Position numbers and translations under genes: made by a program. 64,000 bases of DNA from the NCBI GenBank assembly GCA_014871385.1, contig CM026431.1, forward strand, positions 15,727,118 through 15,791,117, in the 5' to 3' direction. Position 1 is the stretch's first letter, and each line of letters opens with the position of its first letter. Under the pieces are notes generated by a model. That model saw nothing but the letters and a program-made list of their open reading frames with translations. It did no database searches and was not told where the DNA came from. This DNA comes from Ceratodon purpureus. Its lineage: Eukaryota; Streptophyta; Bryopsida; Pseudoditrichales; Ditrichaceae. Positions 21,801 through 32,300 of the stretch are shown here, in pieces.

Positions 21801-23114
21801 TTACAGGTAGAGCAGCGTTTCCTTTTCCTTATCAAGGACTCAGGACTCTCCTTTCCTCCAGGATCCTTGGCATCAGCAAGGATCTGCTATATTTCAAGCC
21901 CATTTTTCCGTCTCTTGAGCAGGACAAGGACTGCCTAAAGCAGGACACTGTCTCCGATACTGGAACAGAAATATACTAGAACTGGAAGAAAAAGCAGGCC
22001 TAAAAATCCACAGGAATTAGGTTACAGAACTAGAACCAGAGTATCCTGAGCAGGAACTGAAGCATCCCTTATAGGAGCAGCGTAGAAGCAAACAAGAAAC
22101 TTCACAAGCAAACGACAATGTAAAGGAACACTTGCGTCTTAACAGGACCATCCCAACACCGCAACCGAGACACCGACCTACAACCCTAAACATAATCTGA
22201 TTAATTCAAAGCAAGGCTAATGTCAAGACCTACTCTTCGAAACAATGAACAAACCAATCTCCCGAAACCCGTGTAACAAAATGAAATAACTGTAACGCAT
22301 GAAGATCACAGTTAGAAACCTTACCTGGCTTTCTTCTAACTAGTGGCCTGCATGCTCGATGAATTTGTTCACGCCGACTCTCTTTCGCCTAACATCCTTC
22401 TTCTGAGGGCTCACCCGCGTCTCCTCTGTCCACCAGGATATCACAACATCAAGTACCGCTTGTGTCAAGGCGTCCTTTCTCTTCCTTTGGTCCCCCTTTG
22501 CCCAAACAACACCGTGCAACCCGATTCTGTAAGAGTTGCCGCCGTTGGAGACCCCTTCTGATTGTCCTTCTGTTCATGCCGATGCACTCAGCGGCTGCTT
22601 GCCAAGCCTTCTCATCTCGCACCGAAATCACCGCCGCCTCAATCACGTTTCTTGCCAGGTACTTGTCCCTCCCGAATCCAAATTTTAACTCTCTCCACGC
22701 GTCTGCAATTCCATTGCACACTACTCTACAGTGCTCAGTCTCTCGGCGCTGGACCACAAATTCTGGTAACGCACGTTCAAGAAGTGGATGCGATAAGAAC
22801 CTGTCCAGCACCGCTCGCTGATACTCTAAACCCCTCCCAGACGTTATTTCATTAACAGTAAAGGCTAATTCCCTTGCATCTCGAGCAACGCTGGACCCAA
22901 GCTCCGACACTCTTCTACCACATAACACTGGCGCAGTTCCACTAGAAGTTTCGGAGGCAGTAGACCTCTGCTGCGAAAGAGCATTCGCTAAACGCTCACA
23001 CTCGGCAGCCCTATTTCTTGCTCTTACTGTCCTACTCCTTTTTCTTTCTCGCCTCACTCGAAGTGCCTCCACGCTCAATTGCCGCTTTGCCCACTCCGAC
23101 CTCGATCGTGCCAT
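18894..23114 (-). pseudogene. DDE-type transposase gene, frameshifted
   Basis: Exons: 23114-22325, 21526-20512, 19938-18894. Exon 1 has a basic N-terminus, a helix-turn-helix-like stretch (AAECIGMNRRTIRRGL), and after a one-base shift near 22472-22475 a segment with TRVSPQKKDVRRKRVGV, then a TAG at 22340-22342 just before the splice donor. Exon 2 carries CCCRYHMEMQ, a Cys-rich zinc region (CTCGCESVCC; LCPRPEG; CVRGECSTCG), LIDYAENYS and WSDGCAAQFK. Exon 3 continues with GTGHGKGPHDGAGACLK and ends in a very acidic tail. The Asp residues in IDYAENYS, WSDGC and KGPHDG fit an RNase H-fold DDE centre. I recall this family as unnamed transposase-like proteins in mosses and animals. Two lesions in exon 1 mean it is probably inactive, though exons 2 and 3 are open. 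I did not find terminal repeats. Confidence 0.7.
21590..22080. repeat. CCGGA/CAGGA-rich repeat in the transposase intron
   Basis: Motifs such as ATCCGGAAAGGAC, TCAGGACC, TCCGGAGCAGGAA, CCGGAGAACC, GAGCAGGAAC and AGCAGGACAAGGAC recur through this intron. It is the same loose CCGGA-plus-AGGA composition as the intron at 11880-12360. Confidence 0.55.
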
Positions 23115-23384
23115 GTTTCCAAAAATCTATGAGGTAATTCAAAGCCTTGCCCAATACAGACACAGACCTCGGCTATGGAAAACTCGGAGTGCATGGGAAT
23201 ACAGAAACCCAGAACTCCAAAAGGCACGGCCCTCGAGGTGCGAGACAGACCCAGCACCGTTGATGCCAGCCTCATCCAACGGCTTCCCTTCGTCACTTTC
23301 AAAAATCCAAAAACCAGCCCTTGATCGAGCTCGCGGGAACCGCACCTACCCGGCGGCTGCGTGGTTGATACCCTGCACCGAGAA

Positions 23385-23490
23385 CCCAACAAGTTATCTC
23401 CAAACCCTGAAGATGGTACGGAAACCCTGAATATTCTCCCCAAACCCTGAAGATGCTATGTAAACCCTTAAGATGCTTTCCAGACCCTGC
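23385..23490. repeat. AAACCCTGAAGATG tandem repeat
   Basis: Four to five copies of AAACCCTGAAGATGxTA or variants, about 28 bp apart, lie just upstream of the transposase start. The core resembles the plant telomere unit AAACCCT, but the array is not telomeric. Confidence 0.7.
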
Positions 23491-23609
23491 ATAATCCATG
23501 TATGCCGTGAAGATTCATATTGGGTATTTGTTGAAATTTATCCTGAAGTTAATACTCGTTTTAATATGTCTTCAAGGTGATGGAATATTATTGACTACGT
23601 TAATCAATG

Positions 23610-24590
23610 AGATCAATACCCAAAGCCCGAAACCAAAAATAACAAAATCCATAATAAGGTCAAAACCCATAATGAAGTCAAAAACCCATAACCCATAATG
23701 AAGTCAAAACACATAAACCATTCAAATAAAAATAAAAACATAAAACAAATCCAATTAAATACAAATATAATTTACTTCAGCTACACCATGATTTGAGGAA
23801 TGAATTAAAAATAATAGAACCTACAACCCGTAACCAAAAATAATAAAATTCAAATCCAAAAATACAAATACAATTTACTTACGCTACACCATGATTTGAA
23901 CCACGAATTAAAAATATTAGAACTCATAACCCGTAATCAAAAAATGTTATATTCCACTTTATATTCAAGCTCTATGTTCAATTAAGCTTTATTATTAATT
24001 CCATCTTCTCCTATGTTTAATTCCCTTTCCACGCTATTATAAACCCTTTTTCTTTAATTTGTATTTCTCACTTGTACTTATTCCACATTCCCGTCTCTAC
24101 CGTAAAGGTAATACCCTCGTCCTTTCATTGACTCCGCAAACCCTTTCTAATTTCCAGTATCCTATCCTTTTATTTTTAACAGCCTTTTTATTTTATTTCT
24201 ACATTCTCACTTCCACGTGCCTCTTCTTTTTTAAATACCTTTTCTCTAGCATTTGAATCTTATTTCTTTTAATTTCTATCTCCTTTTATTTCATGTTTAA
24301 TTCAGTTCTTTTCCATTTGTAATACCCTTTTCTTTTGTTCTTATTTTATTGGCTTACATTAATAAATGAAGTCAAATAATAAAATTTATTGGCTTACAGT
24401 AATCAATGAAGTCAAAACCCGTAATCTAGGACCCAAAAATAATAAAACCCATAATCAAGTCGAAACTCATACTGAAGTCAAAACCCATAACCCATAATGA
24501 AGTCAAAGGCCATAATCAAGTCAAAACCCATAACCCATAATGAAGTCAAAACTCATAACCGATAACCAAAGATAATAAAACTCATGATTC
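23610..24590. repeat. AT-rich tract with scattered AACCCATAATGAAGTCAAA repeats
   Basis: Clusters of 'cccataatgaagtcaaaa' occur at about 23650-23720 and again at 24400-24560, separated by T-rich sequence. Two copies of a block with 'aatacaatttacttacgctacaccatgatttgaacc'-type sequence lie at 23770-23800 and 23870-23905. No coding exon. Confidence 0.65.
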
Positions 24591-24619
24591 ATTTCTTACT
24601 TCCATTTATTCCACATTCC

Positions 24620-25250
24620 CTTTTTTATGTACCCTCCCAACCACATTTGAATCTGATTTCTTTTATTTTCTATTTCTTTTTATTTCATTTTTAATTCCCT
24701 TCTTCCCATTTGTAACTAGTACTTCTATCTTTTGTTCTTATCTATTTTTTTATTTTCTTTTATGTACCCTTCCTAATACATTTGAATATAATTTCTTTTA
24801 TTTTCTATTTCTTTTTATTTCATTTTTAATTCCCTTCTTCCCATTTGTAACTAGTACTTCTATCTTTTGTTCTTATCTATTTTTTTATTTTGTTTTATGT
24901 ACCCTTCCTAATACATTTGAATATGATTTCTTTTATTTTCTATTTCTTTTTATTTCATTTTTAATTCCCTTCTTACCCATTTGTAACTAGTACTCCTATC
25001 TTTTCTTCTTATCTTTTTTTTTTATTTTGTTTTATGTACCCTTCCTACTACATTTGAATCTTATTTCTTTTAAATTCTATGTCTTTTTATTTCATTTTTA
25101 ATTCCCTTCTTACCCATTTGTAGTACCGTTTTCTTTTGTTCTCATTTATGTATTTATTTATTTTAGTACCCTTTCTACAACACTTGAATCTTATTTCTTT
25201 TATTATCCATTTCCTTGTCTTTCATTTTTTATTCTTTTCCTTTTATTATT
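24620..25250. repeat. About 135-bp T-rich tandem repeat, five units
   Basis: Units are anchored by TATGTACCCT (last unit AGTACCCT) at 24626, 24761, 24896, 25033 and about 25164. They share 'catttgaat', 'tttcttttattttct' and 'tttcatttttaattccctt' in the same order. Adjacent units 2 and 3 are nearly identical; the outer units are more diverged. Confidence 0.85.
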
Positions 25251-25355
25251 AATTTCCTCTCTTAAATAAAAACATCAAAAAAATCCTTTGCAATACCCAC
25301 ATTATTTATTGGTACATTTAAATAACTCCGAGATTTTCATACCAATGATATTCTA

Positions 25356-27899
25356 CTCCCTCTGTTTCTGAAAGAAATGGTGTTTTCTACAAAGTCTTTG
25401 TTTCACAAAGAAACAATGGTTTCATGTCGTAGCACGGTGGTAACGTATTCAGTTAAATAACCTAAATAACGCGTAACACGCTAAAACCGCGCCAAGTTCG
25501 TTCCCACGAAGAACCTGCGGTTGTAAACACGACTGAGAGAAGAGATAATCTAAAAGAAACACATAAAAATCCCCAAACACAAACCCAAGAAACACCCAAG
25601 GCCACAAAATCTAAGGGATAGAGAAATCCCGGATACTACCTATCACGGAAACTTCCACTATCCAAAGGTGGAAAGTGGAACACTATCTACCCCCAAAGAC
25701 TACAAGAAACATACCTTATCTTAACACAATCTACAGGCCCAGAATTCCGATCCTAGAGCCCATCACTATGTACACAGAAACACCCCAGAAGACCCATCGT
25801 AGTTAGCTACTCTATGACAGCATCTCCGGGATTACTAGTGGAATCTTCACTGCTGCTCCACCTTTCCGTCACCAACCGACTTCCGTACCCGGAATAGTTC
25901 TAGCGGTTTAAGCTAGAATGCTCAAAGAGACTTTGTAGTTATTTCCGGGGATTTCGCCCACTGATTTGTCAGGGTTTTCTCCCTACTTCACGTACTCCTA
26001 CACTAATACTCCCTCCGCCTGGTGTTTCGATGGGGGCAGCCTTCTCGCGGAAAACTGTCCCACTCAAGTCTCGTACCACTCCCCCAGAAGGGGTGGAAAT
26101 GCGGAAATGGGCCACTACCCTCACAACGGGTACAATGCTGTGTTCCGCAGGTCACACAGAGTAGGGCCACGTTTCCACGTTTCCGATGTTGGGGTGGATT
26201 GTGGAAATGGTGAAGCTCAAATCCTTGTACCGAAGTACCCCCTTCGAATCCCCAAGTATCCTCGAGCCGGAGTACACCCTCCGCACCCAAGTCTGGTATC
26301 TGCCACTTCCACTTTCCGCCCTCTCCTCCTTTCCACCCTTAGTGTTCCTCCGTCTAGCACCTTCCGCACAGGGGGTGATACCGAACCGATTAAGCAAGTA
26401 CACCAATCCTAAACAGAGGCGGCTGCTAGCTCACCAAGTACCCCCTTGCATGAGAGCAACGGCTTGAATTAGGGATGTTTTAAAACTTGCTTAATAGAGG
26501 CTCACAGCCCATACTGACCTAACACGGAATACTAGCCTAACTAACCTACACAGCGTTTATGGGGACCGGTGCAAACTCGGAAACAGCAAGAATGGGAAGG
26601 AGGGACCACTCACTTTGCTCATGCACTCAAGAAAACAACTCAAGACAAATGTGGAGTAAAACATAAAGCCTGAATTGAACAAAAGAACACAAACATCGCA
26701 AAATGGTGAGAGAAAACCCCAAGGGTTCTCCCTTTTAAACTACTGAGCCACGGACCGCGTGATCAAAATCACGGGCCACGTGGCAGCAGGCTGACTCTCC
26801 ACTACCCGAAGAGCCAAGGCCCGAAACTAGGAAAAAGACAAAAACAATAAAGTCTAACTAATCTTAACTACCTGCCTCAACAACTTGCACCTAAACCTAA
26901 CTAGAATCCTAAGTACTACCCCTCTTCTTTCGCTCCTTGGCCTCCATCTTCTTCAGCCGCCGCCTTTCCTTGCGGCCCAGCGCCGTCAGTGGAGCAAGTG
27001 GAGTCGCCACCGGCCTAGTCTCGACACGTGTCCCGAGTTCTTCGCCGGACCGACCCACGACCTCCGCATTCTCCGTCACCGAGGGAGTGGTCAACTTGCT
27101 GTCGTGCCCAAGGTCCGCGGCAATTGCGGCACGTGGCCGCCCACCTGGCCCGCCATCCGAAGAAAGTGGCGGCGGTCAACTGACTGCCGTCCGGCTTCCG
27201 CGGGACACGTGGCAGTTCCACCGGTCCACTTTCTGAAAAAGGTGGCGGCGGTTCCCGGGAAACAACCTGGAAGGTTGATGGAGTTAAACCCTAGCCGCCT
27301 TTCCAATATCCCGGTTGAAACCCTAAAAAGGAGAGAGTCGGATCCTGCCTGGTCCGGTTATCAACCTCCCCACTTTCCGCTTTCCTTGTTGATCGTGCTC
27401 CACCATGGCAAAGCTCCTCTACTCCTTGATGCGGCCCACTCTCCCAGTTTCCGCCACTTTTGCCTTGAGATTTCCACCTTTAGGGGAGTTCTAACACAAT
27501 ACTAATTAAGTGTTTTTAACTAATTTAACACTTTTTATTTTTCCTCTATTTCTATTTCTAACATTCTAACCTAATGTCTACAATAACTTCTAACTAACCT
27601 ATAACATCTATCCTATTTACTACTTTTAATCTAAAAACGAAGTCAAAACTAAAATTCACGGAAAGTCGTGACACAACATTTCATCATTACCAGGAAGTCC
27701 ACCGTCAAGAATTTAAAGGAGGAACCTGCCATGAACCTGAAATCAGCAAGGTGACACCAGCTCATTGAATTTCAGAAAGTTTATTTTAATGGCAGCTTAG
27801 CAGGTTGGCAGCTGATGCATTTACAGAGTCAAGGCGGCGTCACTGTACTTAATCCCGGCCTAAAATGGAAAACACCATTTCTTTTAGAAACAGAGGGAG
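25356..27899. mobile_element. Mariner/Stowaway-like MITE, interrupted by an LTR element
   Basis: Left end CTCCCTCTGTTTCTGAAAG... and right end (complement) CTCCCTCTGTTTCTAAAAG... match for about 32 bases with one difference. TA lies outside both ends (25354-25355, 27900-27901). CTCCCTCYG termini with TA target sites are typical of plant mariner-like elements. After removing the inserted element at 25425-27678 the MITE is about 285 bp, normal for this class. Confidence 0.82.
25425..27678. mobile_element. LTR element (solo LTR or LARD-like) nested in the MITE
   Basis: Starts TGTCGTAGCACGG and ends GTCGTGACACAACA (TG...CA), flanked by the 5-bp direct duplication TTTCA at 25420-25424 and 27679-27683, which falls inside the mariner-like MITE. 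It is 2254 bp with higher GC in its centre, and no gag, protease, reverse transcriptase or integrase motif. Frames at 26885-27505 (+) and 25966-26412 (+) have no recognisable domain. I did not find internal direct repeats that would mark two short LTRs, so a long solo LTR is favoured. Orientation is uncertain; the minus-strand end TGTTGTGTCACGAC resembles gypsy LTR starts. Confidence 0.7.
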
Positions 27900-27939
27900 T
27901 AATTTACATCCTCCCTCTCACGTGATTTGGCCAACCAAA

Positions 27940-28200
27940 CAACCTCCCTCTCTATCCCTCCACCTCATAGTTCCACATGTCCAATCATACGGATTCCTCC
28001 CATTTCCCTCCACCTCAAAGTCCCACATATCCAATCGGTTACATTCCCTCCCTTTCCGTCCACCTCAAACCTCCACATCATGTCCAATCATGTACATTCC
28101 CTCCCATTCCCTCCCATTCCCTCCACCTTGAATGCACTCATTATCCTTGACTTGGGATTTCCCTCCCATTCCTCCATCACTTAAATCATCATGAGTCCCA
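27940..28200. repeat. CT-rich tandem repeat of about 55 bp
   Basis: Phrases 'ccacctcatagttccacat', 'ccacctcaaagtcccacat' and 'ccacctcaaacctccacat' recur at about 27960, 28010 and 28060, each followed by 'gtccaatc' (or 'atccaatc') and 'cattccctccc'. Degenerate copies continue to about 28200. Non-coding. Confidence 0.75.
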
Positions 28201-28259
28201 AGAACCCAAGTTCCCTCCTTACACTCATCCCTTTTCACACCCAAGTGGGGATCCGGATT

Positions 28260-29368
28260 GCCTCAATCCTTTTGCTTTCCTTTTCCGGACTAAATTAAGT
28301 TGTGACTACATATTATGATTTTTAGCTTATTTGGAAATTTGGCAATTATGAGCACCTACGTATGGTAGTTTTTGTATGTTCTTGCAAAAAAAAATCACTC
28401 AAAGTTGTATTTTCATAAGCAATATCAATTGTGTGAATTAAGCTGAAAAAACCGACTTTAGAAAATTCCTAGTGATGCACTAATTTGGAAAAAGAACTTC
28501 GCATTCGTAAAAGTATGTCCATTATACATTCATTTACCACCACAACAAATTTCGCGGAGGTTGCATATGAAGAATTTGTCCATATCCGTCCTTTAAGCCA
28601 TTTTTCTAAACTGGGACAGTTCCGGATATATTGTTAACAGGACGGATACGAAATAGTAGATGATCAATAAATAAATTTTTTTTTTTTTAAAACTAATCTA
28701 CACGAATAGATGCAATTACTTTTCATAAGTCACACATTGAAATCATGTAGAAAGGTTATGGTATTGTGGTCCAAATGTTGGGGGGAAGGGAATTTCTCAC
28801 TGGGACAGTCCTATTGGACACCCCAATAGGACCACCGCCCTCAACATAGTAACAAACTCAATGCAAATGTTTTTGTACTATACAAGATAAAGTAATTTCA
28901 GAACTCAAGACAAATACTTACTCTTCTAGAAAGTACAATAGTATTTTCCAACATAGAATCTATATGGCTAAAATATATGTCATAATAAGCACTGATGCTA
29001 TTAAATAAGTTTGCAAAAACTCAAAGCCCAGTAAATTACACACTCACGGTAACATCCATACAAAAAAACATTCCATGTATTCATATAAAACACTGAATTT
29101 ATAGATCTTTAAACAAGCTTCACAATTACATTGAGAGCAAAAGCTCTTCATTCGAAAAGTAGAAGTGGAAGGTTCAAAACATAGTCTACAGTCCAAGACC
29201 TCTGAAACAGTCTCGTATCAGAGTCTTGATACTTTATCAACAAACCTATACAACACAAACAACTCTAAACACTGTAACATAAACAATCCTCAACTCAATA
29301 CTTGAGCAGGAAACACATCAACAACTAAACTCCACTTCTAGCTGCGAGACATGGGTCTCAAAAAGACC
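28260..29368. other. AT-rich spacer downstream of the repeat-domain gene
   Basis: No coding exon. A small hairpin GTCCTATTGG/CCAATAGGAC lies at about 28807-28831. The region includes the presumed 3' UTR of the minus-strand gene ending at 29369. Confidence 0.45.
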
Positions 29369-32300
29369 TCAATACGCGAAGTTCAACTTGTGAAATCTAA
29401 ATCCTGAGCCTCCTGGAAACATTGACATGGCACCCGACCGTTTACGGGTAAATGTATCATTGAGGAGATCACGGCGACCCGCAAGCAGCTTGACGTCCGT
29501 TGGAATCTCAAACCTCTGCAATCTTCCTTCTTTGGCCATCTGCAAATAGAAAAGTCCAACCGTATAAATATATGTGCAACAACTGCTAGTGTCTTATGAG
29601 TCGGGCAAATTGTGCCGTCGAAACGTAAAGATTGGCGACTAATCAAGAAATTGGGAAATGCTGAACTTGGCTACACCGATGCTTTACTCACCTGGCTCAC
29701 TGAAGCGAGAACCTCCCTGCGTGCCTCAGACTTTGAGCACAAGTCGGCAAAGCTGCTGAAAATGATACCAGATGCCGTAGCCCATTGTTCAAGTGCTGAC
29801 TGGTTGGCCACTACGAGCGCAACATACTTGCCACTGACGGGGTCCAGGTGAAGAATGACATTGTCCACATAAGGACTTCTTACCAGCACGGTCTCCACCT
29901 GCATGGCATTCAAAGTCAACAGTTAGACCGAAAAATCGCCAGATATCGGACAAGAGGGGCAATTTGCAACGTAAGTGCGATATGGCGACACATCAGGGGG
30001 GGACCTGGAGTTTTGAAGAGGTGGAGAGCATTACCTTGCCAAGTGAGCCATATCCACCAGCTTCCAGATTTACAATGTGCATCACGTTGTCTAGCACTTT
30101 CCCATCACCACTTTCCTTCTCCTCTGCATTCAAGCTGGAGAATCGCGAATACAAATCATCTCCACGTTGCCTTAGTATCGTCATCTGGGAGCGCGACATG
30201 GCATCATCGAGGAGATCACGACGACCCGCTAGCAGCTTGACGTCCATTGGAATCTCAAAACTTTGCAATCTTCCTTCTTTCGCCACCTGCCAATCGAAAA
30301 ACGATCGTATGAAGATATGTGAAAAACATGCCGACGTGTCTTATAATCTTGATAGAAATTGTGATAACGAACGAAACTTGCATTTTGTAAGGTTTCTGAT
30401 TGGCGATTCAAAAAATCGGAAATGCTTGAGCACCTTGATTTCACCGATGAATTACTCACCTTCCTCACTGAAGCGAGTACCTCCTTGCGTGCTTCTGGCT
30501 TTGAGCACAAGTCACCAAAGCTGCTGAAACTGATACCAGATGTCTTAGCCCACTGTTCAAGTGCAGCCTGGTTGACCACTGCGAGCGCAGCACACTGGCC
30601 ATTGATGGGGTCCAGGTGTAGCATGACATTGTCCACGTAAGGGCTTCTTACCAGCACGGCCTCCACCTGCAGGACAGCCAGATTCAAGAATCAGCCCAGA
30701 CAAGTCGTGATTAGACGTGCAAGGAAGACAACTTACAACGTCAGTGCAACATGGAGACAAATCGGGTAGGTCTGGAGTTTTAGATAGGTGGAGAGCAATA
30801 CCTTTCCAAGCGAGGAATATTCATCGGCTTCATGGTTTTCAAAATGCAGCACGTTGTCCAGTACACTCCCGTCATCGCTCTCCTTCTCCTCGTCATTCAA
30901 ATTGGAGAATCGCGAATACAAAATGTCTGAACGCTGCTTCAATTTCTTCATCTGGATTAGCACCATTATAGCATTGAGGAGATCACGGCGACCCGCTAGC
31001 AGCTTGACGTCCATTGGGATCTCAAACCTTTGCAATTTTCCTTCTCTCGCCACCTACCAGTCAAGAAACCAACCATACATAAAGATATGCGCAACAAATG
31101 CCAGATGTGTCATGCGAAACTCGTACAAATTGTGCCGGCGAAACGAAACGCGCATTTTTGAAGGCTTGTCATTGGCGACACCATAACTCGGAAAATGCTC
31201 AATCTGAAAGCACCGATGCTTTACTCACCTGAGTCACTGAATGGAGAACCTCCTTGCGTGCCTCCGGATTTGAACATAAGTCGGCAAAGCTAAGGTATTT
31301 GATACCAGATTTCTTAGCCCATTGTTCAAGTGCAGCCTGTTTGGTTACTATGAGCGCAGCACACTGACCATTGATAGGGTCCAGGTGAAGCATGATATTG
31401 TCCACATAAGGACTTCTTGCCAGCACGGCCTCCACCTGTAGGGCATTCAAAATCAAGAATCAGCCCAGACAAGTCACCAGCCATTGTATGAGGGAGCCAA
31501 CATGGATATACATCAGGTGGGTATGGAGTTTTGAAGACTCAGTGGAGCGCAATACCTTTCCAAGCGAGCCATATGCACCAGCTTCGAAATTTTCAATATC
31601 CAGCACGTTTTCCAGCACATTCACGTCATTACTTTCCTTCTCCTGCCCGGTCAAGTTGGAGAATCGCGAAAACAAATTGTCTGTACGCTGCTTCAATGTT
31701 GTCATCTGAGTAAGCACCACTGTCGCATTGAGGAGGTCACGGCGACCTGTTAGCAGTTTAATGTCCGTTGGGATCTCAAAACTTTGCAAATTCTCTTCTC
31801 TCGCCACCTGCCATTCAAAAAACCAAACCATATGTGAAGATAAGTGCTATTGCCAGATGTGTCTTGAGACGTACCTATTGTGACGACAAGATGTAACGAG
31901 CATTTTGAAAGAATTATGATTGGCATCAGCATAAGCAAGGAAACCCTGACTTGGTTGCACCGATGCTTTACTCACCTCGCTCACTGAACGGAGGACCTCC
32001 TTGCGTACTTCTGACTTTGAGCACAAGTCAGCAAAACTGTGGTAATTGACACTAGCTGCCTTAGCCCATTGTTCAAGTGCAGCCTGGTTGACCACTACGA
32101 GCGCAGCACAATGGCCGTTGATGGGGTCCAGGTGAAGCATAACGTTGTCCACATAAGGACTTCTTGTCAGCACGGCCTCTACCTGCAGGGCATTTAGAAT
32201 CAAGAATCAGCCCAGATAAGTCACCAGACAACGTACGAGGAGCGAATTTGCAACGTAAAAGCGTTATAAACGCCCATCTGTTGAGTCAGGAGTTTTGAAT

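Noticed and set aside
18894-23114. KDZ (Kyakuja-Dileera-Zisupton) transposase
   Set aside because: The Cys-rich part looked similar at first, but the RYHME, DYAENYS and SDGCxxQFK signatures point to a different DDE family.
23385-23490. Interstitial telomere
   Set aside because: AAACCCT occurs only as part of a longer unit of about 28 bp (AAACCCTGAAGATG...), not as uninterrupted 7-bp telomere repeats.
24620-25250. CRISPR array
   Set aside because: The unit is about 135 bp and repeated in full without unique spacers, in a plant nuclear context; it is an AT-rich satellite.
26885-27505. 206-codon plus-strand frame inside the LTR element
   Set aside because: No gag, protease or polymerase motif; overlapping frames are open on both strands because of local GC-rich composition.
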